DNA of 64,000 bases from Yamadazyma tenuis (GCF_029203305.1 NC_089461.1:496001-560000), one strand, 5' to 3'. Shown: positions 26,014-35,928, numbered from the stretch's first letter. Numbers and translations are program-made. Notes: generated by a model not told the origin, from the sequence alone.

Positions 26014-29000
26014 CTAAAGATACTGATCTCTAATTGTGGGCATCACAGTTGAAATGTAATAAGGAACTTTATTAGCTGTCCAACTGACAGAGAAAAAGTC
26101 ACTCATTTCATGCTTTTCTACTTCAAGATAATCAAATACGGTGTTGTCGCCAGTAGATTTGTATCTTGGAGTAATGAAGTTCTTCAAACTAATAATTTTG
26201 GTACCTGGCCTCAAACCATGAAGTAGCCTACCGACTTCAAAGTTCAATTTCATATCAAATAAATAATTGTTGACAATTAAAACATCGCAATCAAGAACGT
26301 CGTTCTTGACCACTGGATTGTTCACAAAACTTTGGGCCAAAGCAAACCGCAAGTTAAGAGGTTTGAGACCAAATATCTTTAAATGTTTATCCAATACCAA
26401 CTTTTGAATAGCAGTTAATCTTGATGCATGTTCCATCAATTCACATCCGCCACTAAAAGCAGCACCAAATTCGATAGCTGCTTGAAAAGATGTGTTTCCC
26501 ACACCCGAGCCAAGATCATAGAACTTTTGGTTAGGCTTAAAGTCAACCTTTGTCATAACCTCACTAACAAATGATGGTAATAATTCCCCGTAGACTTCAG
26601 CTGTAAACGCTTTATATCTTCTAAGCTCTCTTGATCTTGTTGAAACCACACGAGAGTAAACTCTGATCAAAAGTTGTTGCATGCAATACCTTGAAATAGT
26701 GGTTTTTGATTTCAACCCATTGAAGAAGTCTTGAATATATGTTTTAGGTCTTTCAATACCTGCAACCACTTCAGTTGCGCTTTTTAAGGGTTGTTCTTCG
26801 AGCATTGTCTCAAATTGGAGCTCTGATTCGATCTCTGGGTCAGCGTCTTCCTCAGTCTCATTTTCCATAGAAGCTGGAGGCTTATTGCAAACCTCGTTGT
26901 AAAAGTCTTTTAGGTTCAAATCACCTGCAGTAGGCTTTGTGAAAGAGTCCGTGACAAATTCCCTAATTTCGGGGTTCACGTCAACTGACAACAATTCATT
27001 TCCTTTGTAAGTAGGAGATAAATATAGCATCAATAAATTCCACTTCTCAATGATGAACATGAAATTGGTGAAGTTGTTTTCATTGATAGCGTCCTCAACT
27101 GCCATACAGTAATCTTCGTACATAATTGATTTCAACTTTTCAGAATGAGAAAAGTATAAACAGTAATGGATTTGAAAAAACTTTTGAATCTCAAAGAGAG
27201 GACTGAGCTCATTCTGCTTAGGACTAGCCAAGACAAAAAGCTCACAATGTTCAGGATAGAGTAATGTCCTTAATCTGATTCTGTTTTTGCTATTCAATTG
27301 ACTGTTTCCGTTTGAGTCGATGATGCGCAAAGGTGGGAAAGAATCCCCCACACTGTTGTAACGGTTAGGGAAGTCCAAGATTATTCTGGCAGATAATACA
27401 TCCGTTTGGTAAAGATCAGTTTTCATTTCTTCCAAAGTATCGGTTTCCAAGTCCTCTGGTAAGAATTCCAACTTGGGAACGAACGCGTCATCTTGATATA
27501 TTCCATCCACAAATAACTGTCTGCCCTTGGTATCAAACAGGGTATCAACAGTGACATCATAGGGATCAAAAGGACTGACAACCTCAGCTTCTTCCTCCTC
27601 TTCCTCGCTACTTTCTTCTGATTCCTCTTCAGATGATTCCTCCTCTGATTCCTCCCTCTCGGAAGCTCTTCTTGTGGATTTTCTTGGTCCACCTCTCTTT
27701 CCCTTCTTGCCTTCCACTTTTTTCTTTAACATCCTTTTCAATATCTGCCTATCCTCAAATTGGGGCACAAAGAAAATGGTCTTCTGCCTCTTTCTCTTTT
27801 CATTGTCCTTGATTAATTTCTTATCACCGGTTACCGATTGGAAATAAGCTGCTTCTGTAGCAAGTTGATTTACAATTCTCGGCTGGACATGACGAGATAC
27901 TTTCTTTGCCTTGGGCCGATTGGCATTTTCCCGTTGTTTCCTAAGTCTTTCTTGACGTAATTCCTCTTCTCGTTGTTTCCTGCGCACTTCATTCAGCTGC
28001 TTCTTACGCTTCATCTCACGGTACTCTTCGATAGAGAGATGCTTTTCTTCATGTTCAGCCACCTTCACCTCATTAAGGTCCACCACAGGAAGCATCCCTC
28101 TCGTCCGTCGTCCACGGGTGGTTCCAAATTCGTCAGAACAGTACCATTGAGACATATATACAAGTTCTTCAAGGGAGCTTTTAAACTTTCTTTTGCGGTA
28201 GGAATTCGTGAGGCTCTTTAACTTATTACTTATACTCGAATAAGTTCTGAAAGGAAGAAGCGATTGAATGTGGAGGATGGACTTCCCTTGGCTCAGACAT
28301 TCGTTGATTATTTCCAGCTCTTCTTTTGAGTAATTTGGCTTTTTCAATGGGAAACATTCACCGACAATCTCTCTAGTAGGAACGCCTGGGAAGTGAACAC
28401 GTAAGCTTTCACGGGTGCAACCAGTTGCTAGGACATACTCCACTAATTCTCGGTCAATCTCGAGTGGCCGGGGCTCGACCTCGACCAATTTGGACGTGAT
28501 TTCATCTTCCAGTCTAAGGAACAATTCGTCAGCCACATCTTCCAAAGATCTATTATTGGCCTTGGAAACCTGTAAAAAGTAGACTTCAATCGGAGTCCAA
28601 GTAGGTATAATTTTAAAAAAAGTCTTGATGTCCTCAGTTTGAACATCTGGCAATTCCTCAAATAACCCTCCAGCAGTCAAATCGAACCCCATTTGAAATA
28701 CCAAAACACCCACGTCTTCTGAACTCCATGACTCGGGAACTTTCAAGGTCAGGAGAAGGTCACTCACCTCCTGTAGTTTTGCAGAAAAATCTGGGTCGCT
28801 TCGAAGAGGCAATTCTGACTTGGAAAGTGGTACTCCGCTTTGTTGATGTTGAACCAACTTTACCACTTCAGGTCGTGTCCATTTGGGACTGGGCATCGTC
28901 AACGACACATGGTACACAAAGGAATCAAGAGGGATTGCAGGGAGTCGATTTTTGATGGCTTGAAGCGTCAAGTCATAATTCACGAGATATTTAACTTGAT

Positions 29001-29190
29001 TTATCTCGTGTTCATTCCAGGTCCTATCGCACGTATCAGTTTCACTAGATTCCTTAGAATCAGGTGTAAGATAAGCATCTTGATCGGATTTGACGTATGA
29101 CGCGTCGGTGTTCAACTTAAATAACTGCTGCTTCATCGAGAGCTCAGGTAGTTTACTCTCTGTGTGGATAAACATTTGTTCTAATTGCAT
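26014..29190 (-). CDS. DOT1: Histone H3-Lys79 methyltransferase Dot1, with long N-terminal extension
   Basis: Dot1 methylates H3K79 and thereby affects silencing, checkpoint signalling and repair. The C-terminal ~360 residues form the DOT1 catalytic domain, with the AdoMet motif DLGSGVGN at residues 892-899, the GCELM motif just after it, and NNYLF near 974. The N-terminal ~700 residues go well beyond the 582-aa S. cerevisiae enzyme. First comes a tandem series of about 46-residue units with a [W/Y]-[T/S/N]-x-x-E start (W58, W104, W155, W198, Y287). A charged coiled-coil/basic stretch (about 380-510) and a Glu/Ser-rich acidic run (about 515-540) follow. Candida Dot1 proteins are also long. 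The basic region upstream of the catalytic core probably contacts nucleosomal DNA. The gene is convergent with ISW2. Confidence 0.93.
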   Translation of the reverse strand: MQLEQMFIHTESKLPELSMKQQLFKLNTDASYVKSDQDAYLTPDSKESSETDTCDRTWNEHEINQVKYLVNYDLTLQAIKNRLPAIPLDSFVYHVSLTMPSPKWTRPEVVKLVQHQQSGVPLSKSELPLRSDPDFSAKLQEVSDLLLTLKVPESWSSEDVGVLVFQMGFDLTAGGLFEELPDVQTEDIKTFFKIIPTWTPIEVYFLQVSKANNRSLEDVADELFLRLEDEITSKLVEVEPRPLEIDRELVEYVLATGCTRESLRVHFPGVPTREIVGECFPLKKPNYSKEELEIINECLSQGKSILHIQSLLPFRTYSSISNKLKSLTNSYRKRKFKSSLEELVYMSQWYCSDEFGTTRGRRTRGMLPVVDLNEVKVAEHEEKHLSIEEYREMKRKKQLNEVRRKQREEELRQERLRKQRENANRPKAKKVSRHVQPRIVNQLATEAAYFQSVTGDKKLIKDNEKRKRQKTIFFVPQFEDRQILKRMLKKKVEGKKGKRGGPRKSTRRASEREESEEESSEEESEESSEEEEEEAEVVSPFDPYDVTVDTLFDTKGRQLFVDGIYQDDAFVPKLEFLPEDLETDTLEEMKTDLYQTDVLSARIILDFPNRYNSVGDSFPPLRIIDSNGNSQLNSKNRIRLRTLLYPEHCELFVLASPKQNELSPLFEIQKFFQIHYCLYFSHSEKLKSIMYEDYCMAVEDAINENNFTNFMFIIEKWNLLMLYLSPTYKGNELLSVDVNPEIREFVTDSFTKPTAGDLNLKDFYNEVCNKPPASMENETEEDADPEIESELQFETMLEEQPLKSATEVVAGIERPKTYIQDFFNGLKSKTTISRYCMQQLLIRVYSRVVSTRSRELRRYKAFTAEVYGELLPSFVSEVMTKVDFKPNQKFYDLGSGVGNTSFQAAIEFGAAFSGGCELMEHASRLTAIQKLVLDKHLKIFGLKPLNLRFALAQSFVNNPVVKNDVLDCDVLIVNNYLFDMKLNFEVGRLLHGLRPGTKIISLKNFITPRYKSTGDNTVFDYLEVEKHEMSDFFSVSWTANKVPYYISTVMPTIRDQYL
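28200..29020 (-). repeat. Tandem SANT/Myb-like protein repeats in the Dot1 N-terminus
   Basis: Residues 57-330 of Dot1 show five units opening with an aromatic residue and a conserved Glu three residues later: TWNEHE, KWTRPE, SWSSED, TWTPIE and NYSKEE. Spacing is 46, 51, 43, and 89 residues; the last interval fits two units, with a degenerate unit near residue 243. Each unit contains a mid-block of hydrophobic helices. This is a pattern read by eye; the fold is inferred. Confidence 0.55.
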
Positions 29191-29343
29191 AGATAATAAT
29201 TGGAAATATGTGTGTTTTTCCTGGTTAGGATTTTTTCGGGATTATATACAAAATCTCAACTTTGGTGTTCGTAGGACAAATTATTATTTTCCGACCCTCT
29301 GTAACTTGCAACTGAACTATCTATACACAACTATTTATAGGTG

Positions 29344-31911
29344 TTAAAGCTTGCTGGCCCGTAACCCATTCATTCGAAACTTCAATTCTTTAAGAACTTT
29401 ACTCTCAGGTTTCCAATCATCAAATAACTCGTACAATTCGTTAATCTCATCATATCCAGTTTTGCCCATTTCGTTACCCTTGTCCACACTGAGTAGTTTG
29501 TTATTATTGGGCCAATTCTTTTCTATGTTAAACAACAAGCCCCGTAAGCACCAAGGTAAGATGAAGGGGTTGGTGCCTATCTTGCTGATGTTGAACTCCT
29601 TGATGTAAACCTGGTTGGTACTTGGCAACTTGACTATTTCGGTTGCAGACAAATCTGTGGGAAGCGAGCCATAGTTGCCTATTCCGGTAGTGACAACTTC
29701 ATGTTTGGGTAGGCTATTGACCTCGTAGCTCGGTTCCGTGTTGGATAACTTGGAGCTCGACGTCGGTGGGAGCACAATGTCATCCGTGTCCAACACGAAC
29801 TTGATTCCCAAATCGTACACTTTCCCGTCATTATAAAGCTTTGAGTGGCCCCCACCTGTTAATGGTCCAGCCAATGCAGTGCTTAGCTCCTTCAAAACAT
29901 TGTTATCAAAGTATCCCATGTTCTGTAGTTGACAACAAAGGGATACAAGCTTTTGAATAAACAATGGGGTCTGGGAAGAGTGGTCAATATAACACGCACG
30001 GTATATGTTGGGATGATAGACGTGCGCCGAAACTGCACTATACAACGGTACCAATTGGTCATTAATGGACCCAATGAAGCAAATTTTGATGTTTGAGTTG
30101 ATAATCACCTGTATAGACTCTTTGTATACCAACGACTGTTGGCTGTTAAACTTGGTCAACTCAAACAATTCCATTAACGAGTCGTGTTCAAGTGCAGAGT
30201 AGGCCTTCATAAAGAAAGATTTGTCGACTCCATAAAATGGGCCGTTATTAATTCCGGCCATTCCCAAGATTCCAATTCGCTTGTTGATGGCATCTTTCAA
30301 GATTCCCATACGAATCAACTTGGCCAACAAAATAATCGACACCACACAACCCTGAGAATGGGATGCAACAAATATCAAATCCGCATCATTTAACTCCTGT
30401 TGCCATTTGATCAAGATCTCAGTGAAAAATTCTACTCTGTCAAGAATCTTTCCTTCTTTCTCCAAGGCGATCTTCTGGATACTGACTTGCTTAGAATCAC
30501 TCTCGTCGATCAACCTATTCTCAATACAGTACCTGATCATGGCCTTTTCAGCCTCATTGGCAAACTTCAACGACGTTCCTTTTGGCGCACCAATAAGAGG
30601 TCGTATCATCTTTGTAGGGAAAAATCCATGGACTCCGATAATCAAGATCTTCTTGATCTTCGTTAACGAACTGCCCTTATGACGCACGATCTCAGCTTGT
30701 CTGATTTGCGGGGGTTTCCCGGATCTGCCGGTGCCCCTGTGGTTTATCAAGAGATTTCCCATCGGATCATTGGTGATGGATATAGAGTTGGGGTCATTGG
30801 CATCTTCCTCTATTTGTGTTTCTTGATTATAGGAATAGGTACTGTCACTGGACTTGGTATAGTACTTGTTATAATTGGGTAGACACGCTCTCTTGTGGCT
30901 TGGTAGTTTGGCCAATGATCTTCCATAAAGCTTGTACGTCCTCTCGTACAACAAATTAAACTCCTTCTCTAATTTGTCTTTAGAGGCCCCTGAATTGTCC
31001 GACATCTCTTCTGGGCCATCAGATTCATCTTCCATGACACTCGTCAAAGTGTGGGAGCTGAATCCCAATTTTGTGGACAATTGGCTCAAAAACGTTCTCC
31101 AGTTGGTTAAATCCACCTTATTACTATTGGTATTGTTCTGGTTCGAGGTGGAAGTGCTACCAAACAATGTAGATGTTAGATGACTCCCAGAAATAATTGA
31201 GGCTTGGTTAGGCAAACAGGTGTCCCAGTCGGGCACAATTACGTTTTCCTTCAAGTTTTCGTTTTTGTGGGTGTTGATTTTGCTAAATTGTTTAGCATCA
31301 TCGTGAGGTTTGTACAAAACAGCATCATCTTCCAGATTGGCAGGATTTTCATCATTCACATCTGGTCGTGGAACTAGCTGCTGAGACGATGGTAGAATCG
31401 TGTTGGAAACGTTCGTATTGATCTTTTCCTCCTTCTCCTTCTTCTTATTATTATTATCTTTCTTGTTAGCCTTATCTTTTGGCTCCTCATTGTTGTTATC
31501 AAGGTTGGAGTCGGAGTTCAAGTCCTCGGCAGAATTTGTCGAGTCTCTCTGTGTGGTCCAGAAATTCCATGAGGATATGCTCTTTTTTCTATCTCCGGGA
31601 ATGTGGTCATCCACTTCATCATCATTATTGTTATCGTCATCTGGAGAATCATCTTCATCATCTGGAACATTTTCTTCTCCAATGGCGTCTTCATGGTTAT
31701 CAAAGTACTGTTGGCTGTTGTCGTTCTTTTTCCAGTTCATCCAATTTCCAGATGTTAGCTGTGCTGAGAGAGCTTTCATGGTACTTATATCCGGGGATTT
31801 ACTCCTCTCACCGTCTGGGGAACTGGTTGGGGGATTCGGGCTTAGAGGGACGGCCAGCGAACTATCGGTCGCTTTGCTGGTGTTCCACAGTTTCAACCAG
31901 CTGGAACTCAT
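29344..31911 (-). CDS. YML020W-like alpha/beta-hydrolase-fold protein
   Basis: The 855-aa protein has a low-complexity N-terminal ~350 residues rich in Asp, Asn, Ser and Lys, then a conserved core. The core opens with ILIIGVHGFFPTKMIRP and GAPKGTSLKFANEAEKA near residues 425-455. A nucleophile-elbow-like ASHSQGCVVS follows near 522, as in lipase/hydrolase folds. Further conserved blocks cover about 600-660 and 800-845. This matches my recollection of S. cerevisiae YML020W, an uncharacterised protein; the biochemical activity is unknown. The Ser-His-Ser-Gln-Gly elbow suggests catalytic ability, but the Asp and His partners were not identified. It begins MSSSWLKLWNTS with no signal peptide. Location next to UNG1/OST6 relatives supports orthology with YML020W. 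Confidence 0.75.
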   Translation of the reverse strand: MSSSWLKLWNTSKATDSSLAVPLSPNPPTSSPDGERSKSPDISTMKALSAQLTSGNWMNWKKNDNSQQYFDNHEDAIGEENVPDDEDDSPDDDNNNDDEVDDHIPGDRKKSISSWNFWTTQRDSTNSAEDLNSDSNLDNNNEEPKDKANKKDNNNKKKEKEEKINTNVSNTILPSSQQLVPRPDVNDENPANLEDDAVLYKPHDDAKQFSKINTHKNENLKENVIVPDWDTCLPNQASIISGSHLTSTLFGSTSTSNQNNTNSNKVDLTNWRTFLSQLSTKLGFSSHTLTSVMEDESDGPEEMSDNSGASKDKLEKEFNLLYERTYKLYGRSLAKLPSHKRACLPNYNKYYTKSSDSTYSYNQETQIEEDANDPNSISITNDPMGNLLINHRGTGRSGKPPQIRQAEIVRHKGSSLTKIKKILIIGVHGFFPTKMIRPLIGAPKGTSLKFANEAEKAMIRYCIENRLIDESDSKQVSIQKIALEKEGKILDRVEFFTEILIKWQQELNDADLIFVASHSQGCVVSIILLAKLIRMGILKDAINKRIGILGMAGINNGPFYGVDKSFFMKAYSALEHDSLMELFELTKFNSQQSLVYKESIQVIINSNIKICFIGSINDQLVPLYSAVSAHVYHPNIYRACYIDHSSQTPLFIQKLVSLCCQLQNMGYFDNNVLKELSTALAGPLTGGGHSKLYNDGKVYDLGIKFVLDTDDIVLPPTSSSKLSNTEPSYEVNSLPKHEVVTTGIGNYGSLPTDLSATEIVKLPSTNQVYIKEFNISKIGTNPFILPWCLRGLLFNIEKNWPNNNKLLSVDKGNEMGKTGYDEINELYELFDDWKPESKVLKELKFRMNGLRASKL

Positions 31912-32363
31912 AGTATAGAATGATGGAGATCCGTGTATGAATGTCTAGCAAAAGATGTGGTGGTTATTAGTCCTAGCAGATTACAATTGACACTTGCTCA
32001 AAAGCGGGTGCGAAAGCCCTTTTAATTCATATGATATATTTGTGAGGTGAAACTGGCACTATTATTTTGTAGGGCCCAGTCGGTTTTTTGTAGTAGATCG
32101 TGCTGTTGTACTAGGAGCTGTGACTTGTCGGTGCAGTGTCCACCTGTTGTTTTGGGCGCCTGGAAGCTGGGTGGTACCAATTCAATGGCTAACTACCTTT
32201 TAACCCATGTAATCTGTACAAATGTAGATGGGATGTAGCTGATCTCAGCTCATACTTAGTTCTGAGTTGAAAGACCTTAACAACTACACTAATATTTTAG
32301 TCCATATATTAACAATTTCCCTCCTACGCTTTTGCTGTGCTCCCGCACAACTGTTATTTCTCA
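31912..32363. other. Divergent promoter region between YML020W-like gene and RAD33
   Basis: This 452-bp stretch has ordinary AT-rich yeast intergenic composition, with a G/T-rich patch at 32060-32170. The short reading frame inside it (32047-32238) opens on a start in poor context and has no recognisable product. I see no RNA gene or repeat here. Confidence 0.4.
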
Positions 32364-33050
32364 ATGGCGAAGAGGAGAGGAACAGAGGTATCAACTAAGT
32401 TTTTAAGCATCAACCCCCAATATGAAGAAGAAGTGTTGGAAGTCTACGCCATTCTTACAGAGGAAGTAGAAGACTTGCAATTGAAACAACTCCGAACAGT
32501 GTTCAAACGCCTTCAAATTCCCAAATGTTTCACCGCCGATATCCTTCAAAGCATAGACCACTTCTATGAAAGCAATGGAACTCTCATCAAGCACCGCACC
32601 CCCAAGTCCGATATCGTGCTTCATATGGTCACCACCTTTACGATCTCATCACGGTTGGTAAATGACTCAGATATCATAGACATTGTGGATGTAGATAAGC
32701 TCATATCTTACACCAGCAAGTTATTATATTACAGAGATAACTACACCCACATCAAGAACACGTGGCGTTTATTTGTGGAGACAGTCCTTGGGTCTGCCCC
32801 AAGTGTGTCTGAGCTCCTCGAGTTCAAGTTGAATTTGGTGGATTTAAAGAAGATCAAGTCGGTTTTGGGACTAGACGGATCAGGCAAAGACACGTTAAGC
32901 GACGTGTTACTTATTGATATGCTCAGCTGCTGTTCTTCCGATGAGTCGGGTACTATCTACAACTTCGACTTCTCTAGAGCCACTCATGGCTTGTTCATTA
33001 ACATTAAAGATTTTGCATGTATTTTAGGTAATTTGGGAGAATACGATTAA
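32364..33050 (+). CDS. RAD33: Nucleotide-excision repair protein Rad33
   Basis: Rad33 binds Rad4 in the Rad4-Rad23 damage-recognition complex and has a centrin/calmodulin-like fold. The ATG at 32364 (MAKRRGTEV) gives 228 aa; the frame extends 9 codons upstream only from a GTG. The pattern lines up with S. cerevisiae Rad33 along its length: NPQYEEEVLEVYA near residue 18, IIDIVDVDKLISYTSKLL near 105, LKKIKSVLGL near 160, and the C-terminal DFACILGNLGEYD. It is about 50 residues longer than the S. cerevisiae protein because of insertions. The stop codon overlaps the ATG of the next frame by one base (TAATG). RAD33 and ERV25 are neighbours in both species, though here another gene lies between them. 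Confidence 0.75.
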   Translation: MAKRRGTEVSTKFLSINPQYEEEVLEVYAILTEEVEDLQLKQLRTVFKRLQIPKCFTADILQSIDHFYESNGTLIKHRTPKSDIVLHMVTTFTISSRLVNDSDIIDIVDVDKLISYTSKLLYYRDNYTHIKNTWRLFVETVLGSAPSVSELLEFKLNLVDLKKIKSVLGLDGSGKDTLSDVLLIDMLSCCSSDESGTIYNFDFSRATHGLFINIKDFACILGNLGEYD

Positions 33051-35182
33051 TGAAAAATCTTGCGCGTATAAATATTCACACTGCAATGGTATATATTGAT
33101 CCTCAACAACTTAAAGCCCTAGACAACCAAATCCTTGAGTCTTCCATTCCAGTGGTGTCCGAAATACATCTTCGAGGCGATGTAAATTTTTGTAGCATCA
33201 GGCAATTGGATTTGGTGGTAGCCCATTTATTTCAACGACTTACCCTAATGCCTCTGGTTAGATCCACACTTGTTCCCAATGCCAATATCATCCGCTTCTT
33301 GCTCACTGCCGCCTCGCGAGTGCCAGCCATAAACTATGCGGCTTCAAATGACCTGGACTATGTATCACAAATGGAATCAGAAAAGGAGATTCCACGGAAC
33401 TACACCAACCTTACTCCTTTAAATACCAAAGCGGCACTATTATTACAGGTATACATCGGGCTTCTCAATACCTCAATCAGTGATCTGGAAAGGGAAGATA
33501 TATACCACGAGTTTAACTTTGTATTTTCGGAGTTCATTGTGGCCCCATTGCATCAGAGGCCGTTTCAGGAACGAAATGCTAGCAAGCAGGCCAAAAAGGA
33601 TATTAGCAATCTTTATTCTGTCACCCTGCTTCCAACCAACTCTCCAAAGAGCCGAAATAGACAGCAGAAAGAGGATAGTGCTGATGCCACCATGTATTCT
33701 CCTTCGGCCCACTCGGTGGTTGAAGATTCTGAAGATGGGTTCTCACCTATCTCTCGGCCTCGCGTACTAGAAGAAGAGATTGATGTTTTCGAGAAATTTG
33801 CACCTACAAAACCCACCTCGCAGAACAAGCGGTCTCTTTTGGACTCAATTGGGCTACTATCTCATATTGCTGCTCCACTGCTGCCTAGAAGTTCACGTAA
33901 TTCACCCGAAATACCCTCACGAGTCAGAATGTTTGATGAGGAATTGATAACTGCAAAGTTGAACCCCAACACCAACAACCACTATTCCTTATGGAATTTA
34001 GTTGAATGGATGTTCTACTGTGCATCATCAGCGTCAGATCCTCAGGATGATTTGACTGGGATCGACTATCACCGTCAGTTGTATTATAACTATAGCACAT
34101 TTTTTACGCTTGTCCTTGATTTTGTGGAGTTCGATTATTGGAGGTTTGTGGAGAAAAAGGTATGTCTGATTATTGACTGTGACGTGAAAGAATTCATGCA
34201 AGTGGTGCCACTGCTTTCTGCATCCGAGGTTAAATTATGTACAAAGGCCTTCCACTCATTTGACTTTCTACTTGCAAAATTGTTCCAGCAGAAAACCCCC
34301 AAGTTGATTTATTGGTTTGATAGAGGACTTGAAGCGGTATTTTCTGGTTTAGATGGGGCCCTGAGAGTACAGCAACCAATCCCTTGTTACGAGAAGGAGC
34401 TTGAATTGGCCAAAAAGCTCAACAAAAATAAATCAGATTTGATCAACTCATGTGTATTAGACTCCTTTAAAATTAGACATAAATTTGTGTACACCATGTA
34501 CTCCATGTCTTTGATTTATTCCTACATAGAATCAGGTAATAACCAACCAAAAAAACTTGTGGATGAAGAATCTCCATTGGGACTCTCTAACTTCACAACC
34601 CAATTGAGTAAAAAATTAAACCTGTTGGATCCTTCTGCTGTAGAAGAGTTTTTGAAGGCAAGTTTGGTCCACATTGATGACACCAATTATGATAAGGAAC
34701 TGTTTTTATTCATAGTGCTCATGTTAAGAGGGTTATTGCATCAGACTACGAAGGGTGAGTTTTCCCAGGACTTAGCCCATATCTTTAGAGTCTTTGTCAA
34801 CTACCCTGAAGAAGAATTTTCCCGTCATCTTGTTGCAGTGTTTGATAATTCTTCTATATTTAGGAGATTTATGGAGACCGAACTTTCGGTGGATTCTTTG
34901 GGTCCTTTGATTCAGTCCTGGAATATTTTCCAAGTGACTTGTTGTGCTATTTCCCAGCTCTTACAGATTTGGAATTACAGACAGACCGTATTTACGGTGG
35001 AAGCATCATTCCTTTCGAAGTATGAAGTTAACTTGACGAAAATTAATTCTCGATTTTCTTCCTTCCTTGCTCAAACATCTGATTGGACACCAGAGTATAG
35101 AACCAAGGCCGTAAAGCTAAAGGACCAGCTAAGGATAGTTGATTTTACGTCTTCATGGAAAAATTCTACCTTACGTTATTGA
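33050..35182 (+). CDS. Unidentified 710-aa protein overlapping the RAD33 stop codon
   Basis: I do not recognise this protein. The frame opens at an ATG that overlaps the RAD33 stop by one base; a second in-frame ATG at 33086 (MVYIDPQQLK) is an equally plausible start. There is essentially no intergenic space for a promoter or terminator. The protein is mostly helical. A conserved-looking N-terminal region covers residues 13-175. A Ser-rich charged linker covers about 205-290 and includes an acidic VVEDSEDGF stretch. A long helical C-terminal half from about 318 (NHYSLWNLVEWMFYCA) runs to the end. There is no signal peptide or clear membrane span. It is convergent with ERV25, with 57 bp between stops. 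Codon use looks like that of the neighbouring genes. Confidence 0.7.
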   Translation: MKNLARINIHTAMVYIDPQQLKALDNQILESSIPVVSEIHLRGDVNFCSIRQLDLVVAHLFQRLTLMPLVRSTLVPNANIIRFLLTAASRVPAINYAASNDLDYVSQMESEKEIPRNYTNLTPLNTKAALLLQVYIGLLNTSISDLEREDIYHEFNFVFSEFIVAPLHQRPFQERNASKQAKKDISNLYSVTLLPTNSPKSRNRQQKEDSADATMYSPSAHSVVEDSEDGFSPISRPRVLEEEIDVFEKFAPTKPTSQNKRSLLDSIGLLSHIAAPLLPRSSRNSPEIPSRVRMFDEELITAKLNPNTNNHYSLWNLVEWMFYCASSASDPQDDLTGIDYHRQLYYNYSTFFTLVLDFVEFDYWRFVEKKVCLIIDCDVKEFMQVVPLLSASEVKLCTKAFHSFDFLLAKLFQQKTPKLIYWFDRGLEAVFSGLDGALRVQQPIPCYEKELELAKKLNKNKSDLINSCVLDSFKIRHKFVYTMYSMSLIYSYIESGNNQPKKLVDEESPLGLSNFTTQLSKKLNLLDPSAVEEFLKASLVHIDDTNYDKELFLFIVLMLRGLLHQTTKGEFSQDLAHIFRVFVNYPEEEFSRHLVAVFDNSSIFRRFMETELSVDSLGPLIQSWNIFQVTCCAISQLLQIWNYRQTVFTVEASFLSKYEVNLTKINSRFSSFLAQTSDWTPEYRTKAVKLKDQLRIVDFTSSWKNSTLRY

Positions 35183-35239
35183 AGTTTTTATCATTAGCAT
35201 TGAATTATGTAAGTACTAATACCATTAAAGTATCTATTT

Positions 35240-35878
35240 TTAGATAATATGCTTGACCTTGAAGTAATGTCTCAAGTATTGGATTTGCCAAGCACCCAAA
35301 CCAACCAAAGAAATCACCACCAATGTTGAAAAGTACTTGACCCTGGAGTTGGTCGATTCGTTGGTATCTCTCATCCTCTCCTCTCTCTTCTTCAAGTATT
35401 GCAACTCACTGGCAATTTCGGCAGTCATTTCTTCAACTCTACGCAATTCCACCTCATTTGGCTTCAACTTTTCAGCCACCTGAATAGCGTTCCAGTCTCT
35501 GGCAGCAGCACCACTTTCTATGTCCAATTCGACTTCTCTAGACAAGTGAGAGTATTTCACCTTCGTCTCTAAAACGTTGGTGAAACAAACATCAAATGCA
35601 GCACTGTGGAAACTGGTGAAGGTTATCCTGGCACTGGTGCCAATATCATTCTTCTTGCGGAGTTCATTTCCAAGCGAATCGGTTACAACCACGTTAAGCT
35701 GTTGGCCATCTCCAATACGTCCATTAGTTTTAATGTTGATGACAACCAATTGGTTTTCCCCCACGAAGTCTCGAATGCACACGGGTTCGGGGTTGGCCTT
35801 GGCCAAGATATCCACGTTCAATGCAGTTATAAAGGTAAACAACGTCGCGATGACGAGTAACATACTGGAGCTTTTCAT
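35240..35878 (-). CDS. ERV25: p24-family COPII cargo receptor Erv25
   Basis: Erv25 (p24 delta) forms a complex with Emp24, Erp1 and Erp2 in COPII vesicles and helps export GPI-anchored proteins from the ER. The 212-aa protein has a signal peptide (about 1-19) and a GOLD domain with two conserved cysteines ([14 protein letters not shown] near residue 32 and FDVCFTNV near 97). A coiled-coil stalk ([20 protein letters not shown]) precedes one membrane span (about 183-201) and a short tail [12 protein letters not shown] with aromatic and dibasic sorting signals. Recalled identity with S. cerevisiae Erv25 is high along the whole length, including the [19 protein letters not shown] stretch. It shares a 198-bp divergent promoter with MRPL39. 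Confidence 0.95.
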   Translation of the reverse strand: MKSSSMLLVIATLFTFITALNVDILAKANPEPVCIRDFVGENQLVVINIKTNGRIGDGQQLNVVVTDSLGNELRKKNDIGTSARITFTSFHSAAFDVCFTNVLETKVKYSHLSREVELDIESGAAARDWNAIQVAEKLKPNEVELRRVEEMTAEIASELQYLKKREERMRDTNESTNSRVKYFSTLVVISLVGLGAWQIQYLRHYFKVKHII

Positions 35879-35928
35879 TTTGTTAACGTTGGTGCTAAAA
35901 ACAACTGTTGATCTGGCGTGAAGTGTCC

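Noticed and set aside
27600..27665. Glu/Ser-encoding microsatellite-like run in DOT1
   Set aside because: It is in frame and encodes a plausible acidic linker; such runs are ordinary in yeast nuclear proteins.
31400..31918. 172-codon plus-strand frame opposite the YML020W-like gene
   Set aside because: It mirrors the Asp/Asn/Ser low-complexity region and is rich in Ser/Leu runs, typical of an antisense shadow.
32047..32238. 63-codon frame in the RAD33 promoter
   Set aside because: It is short, has no motif, and lies in ordinary intergenic DNA.
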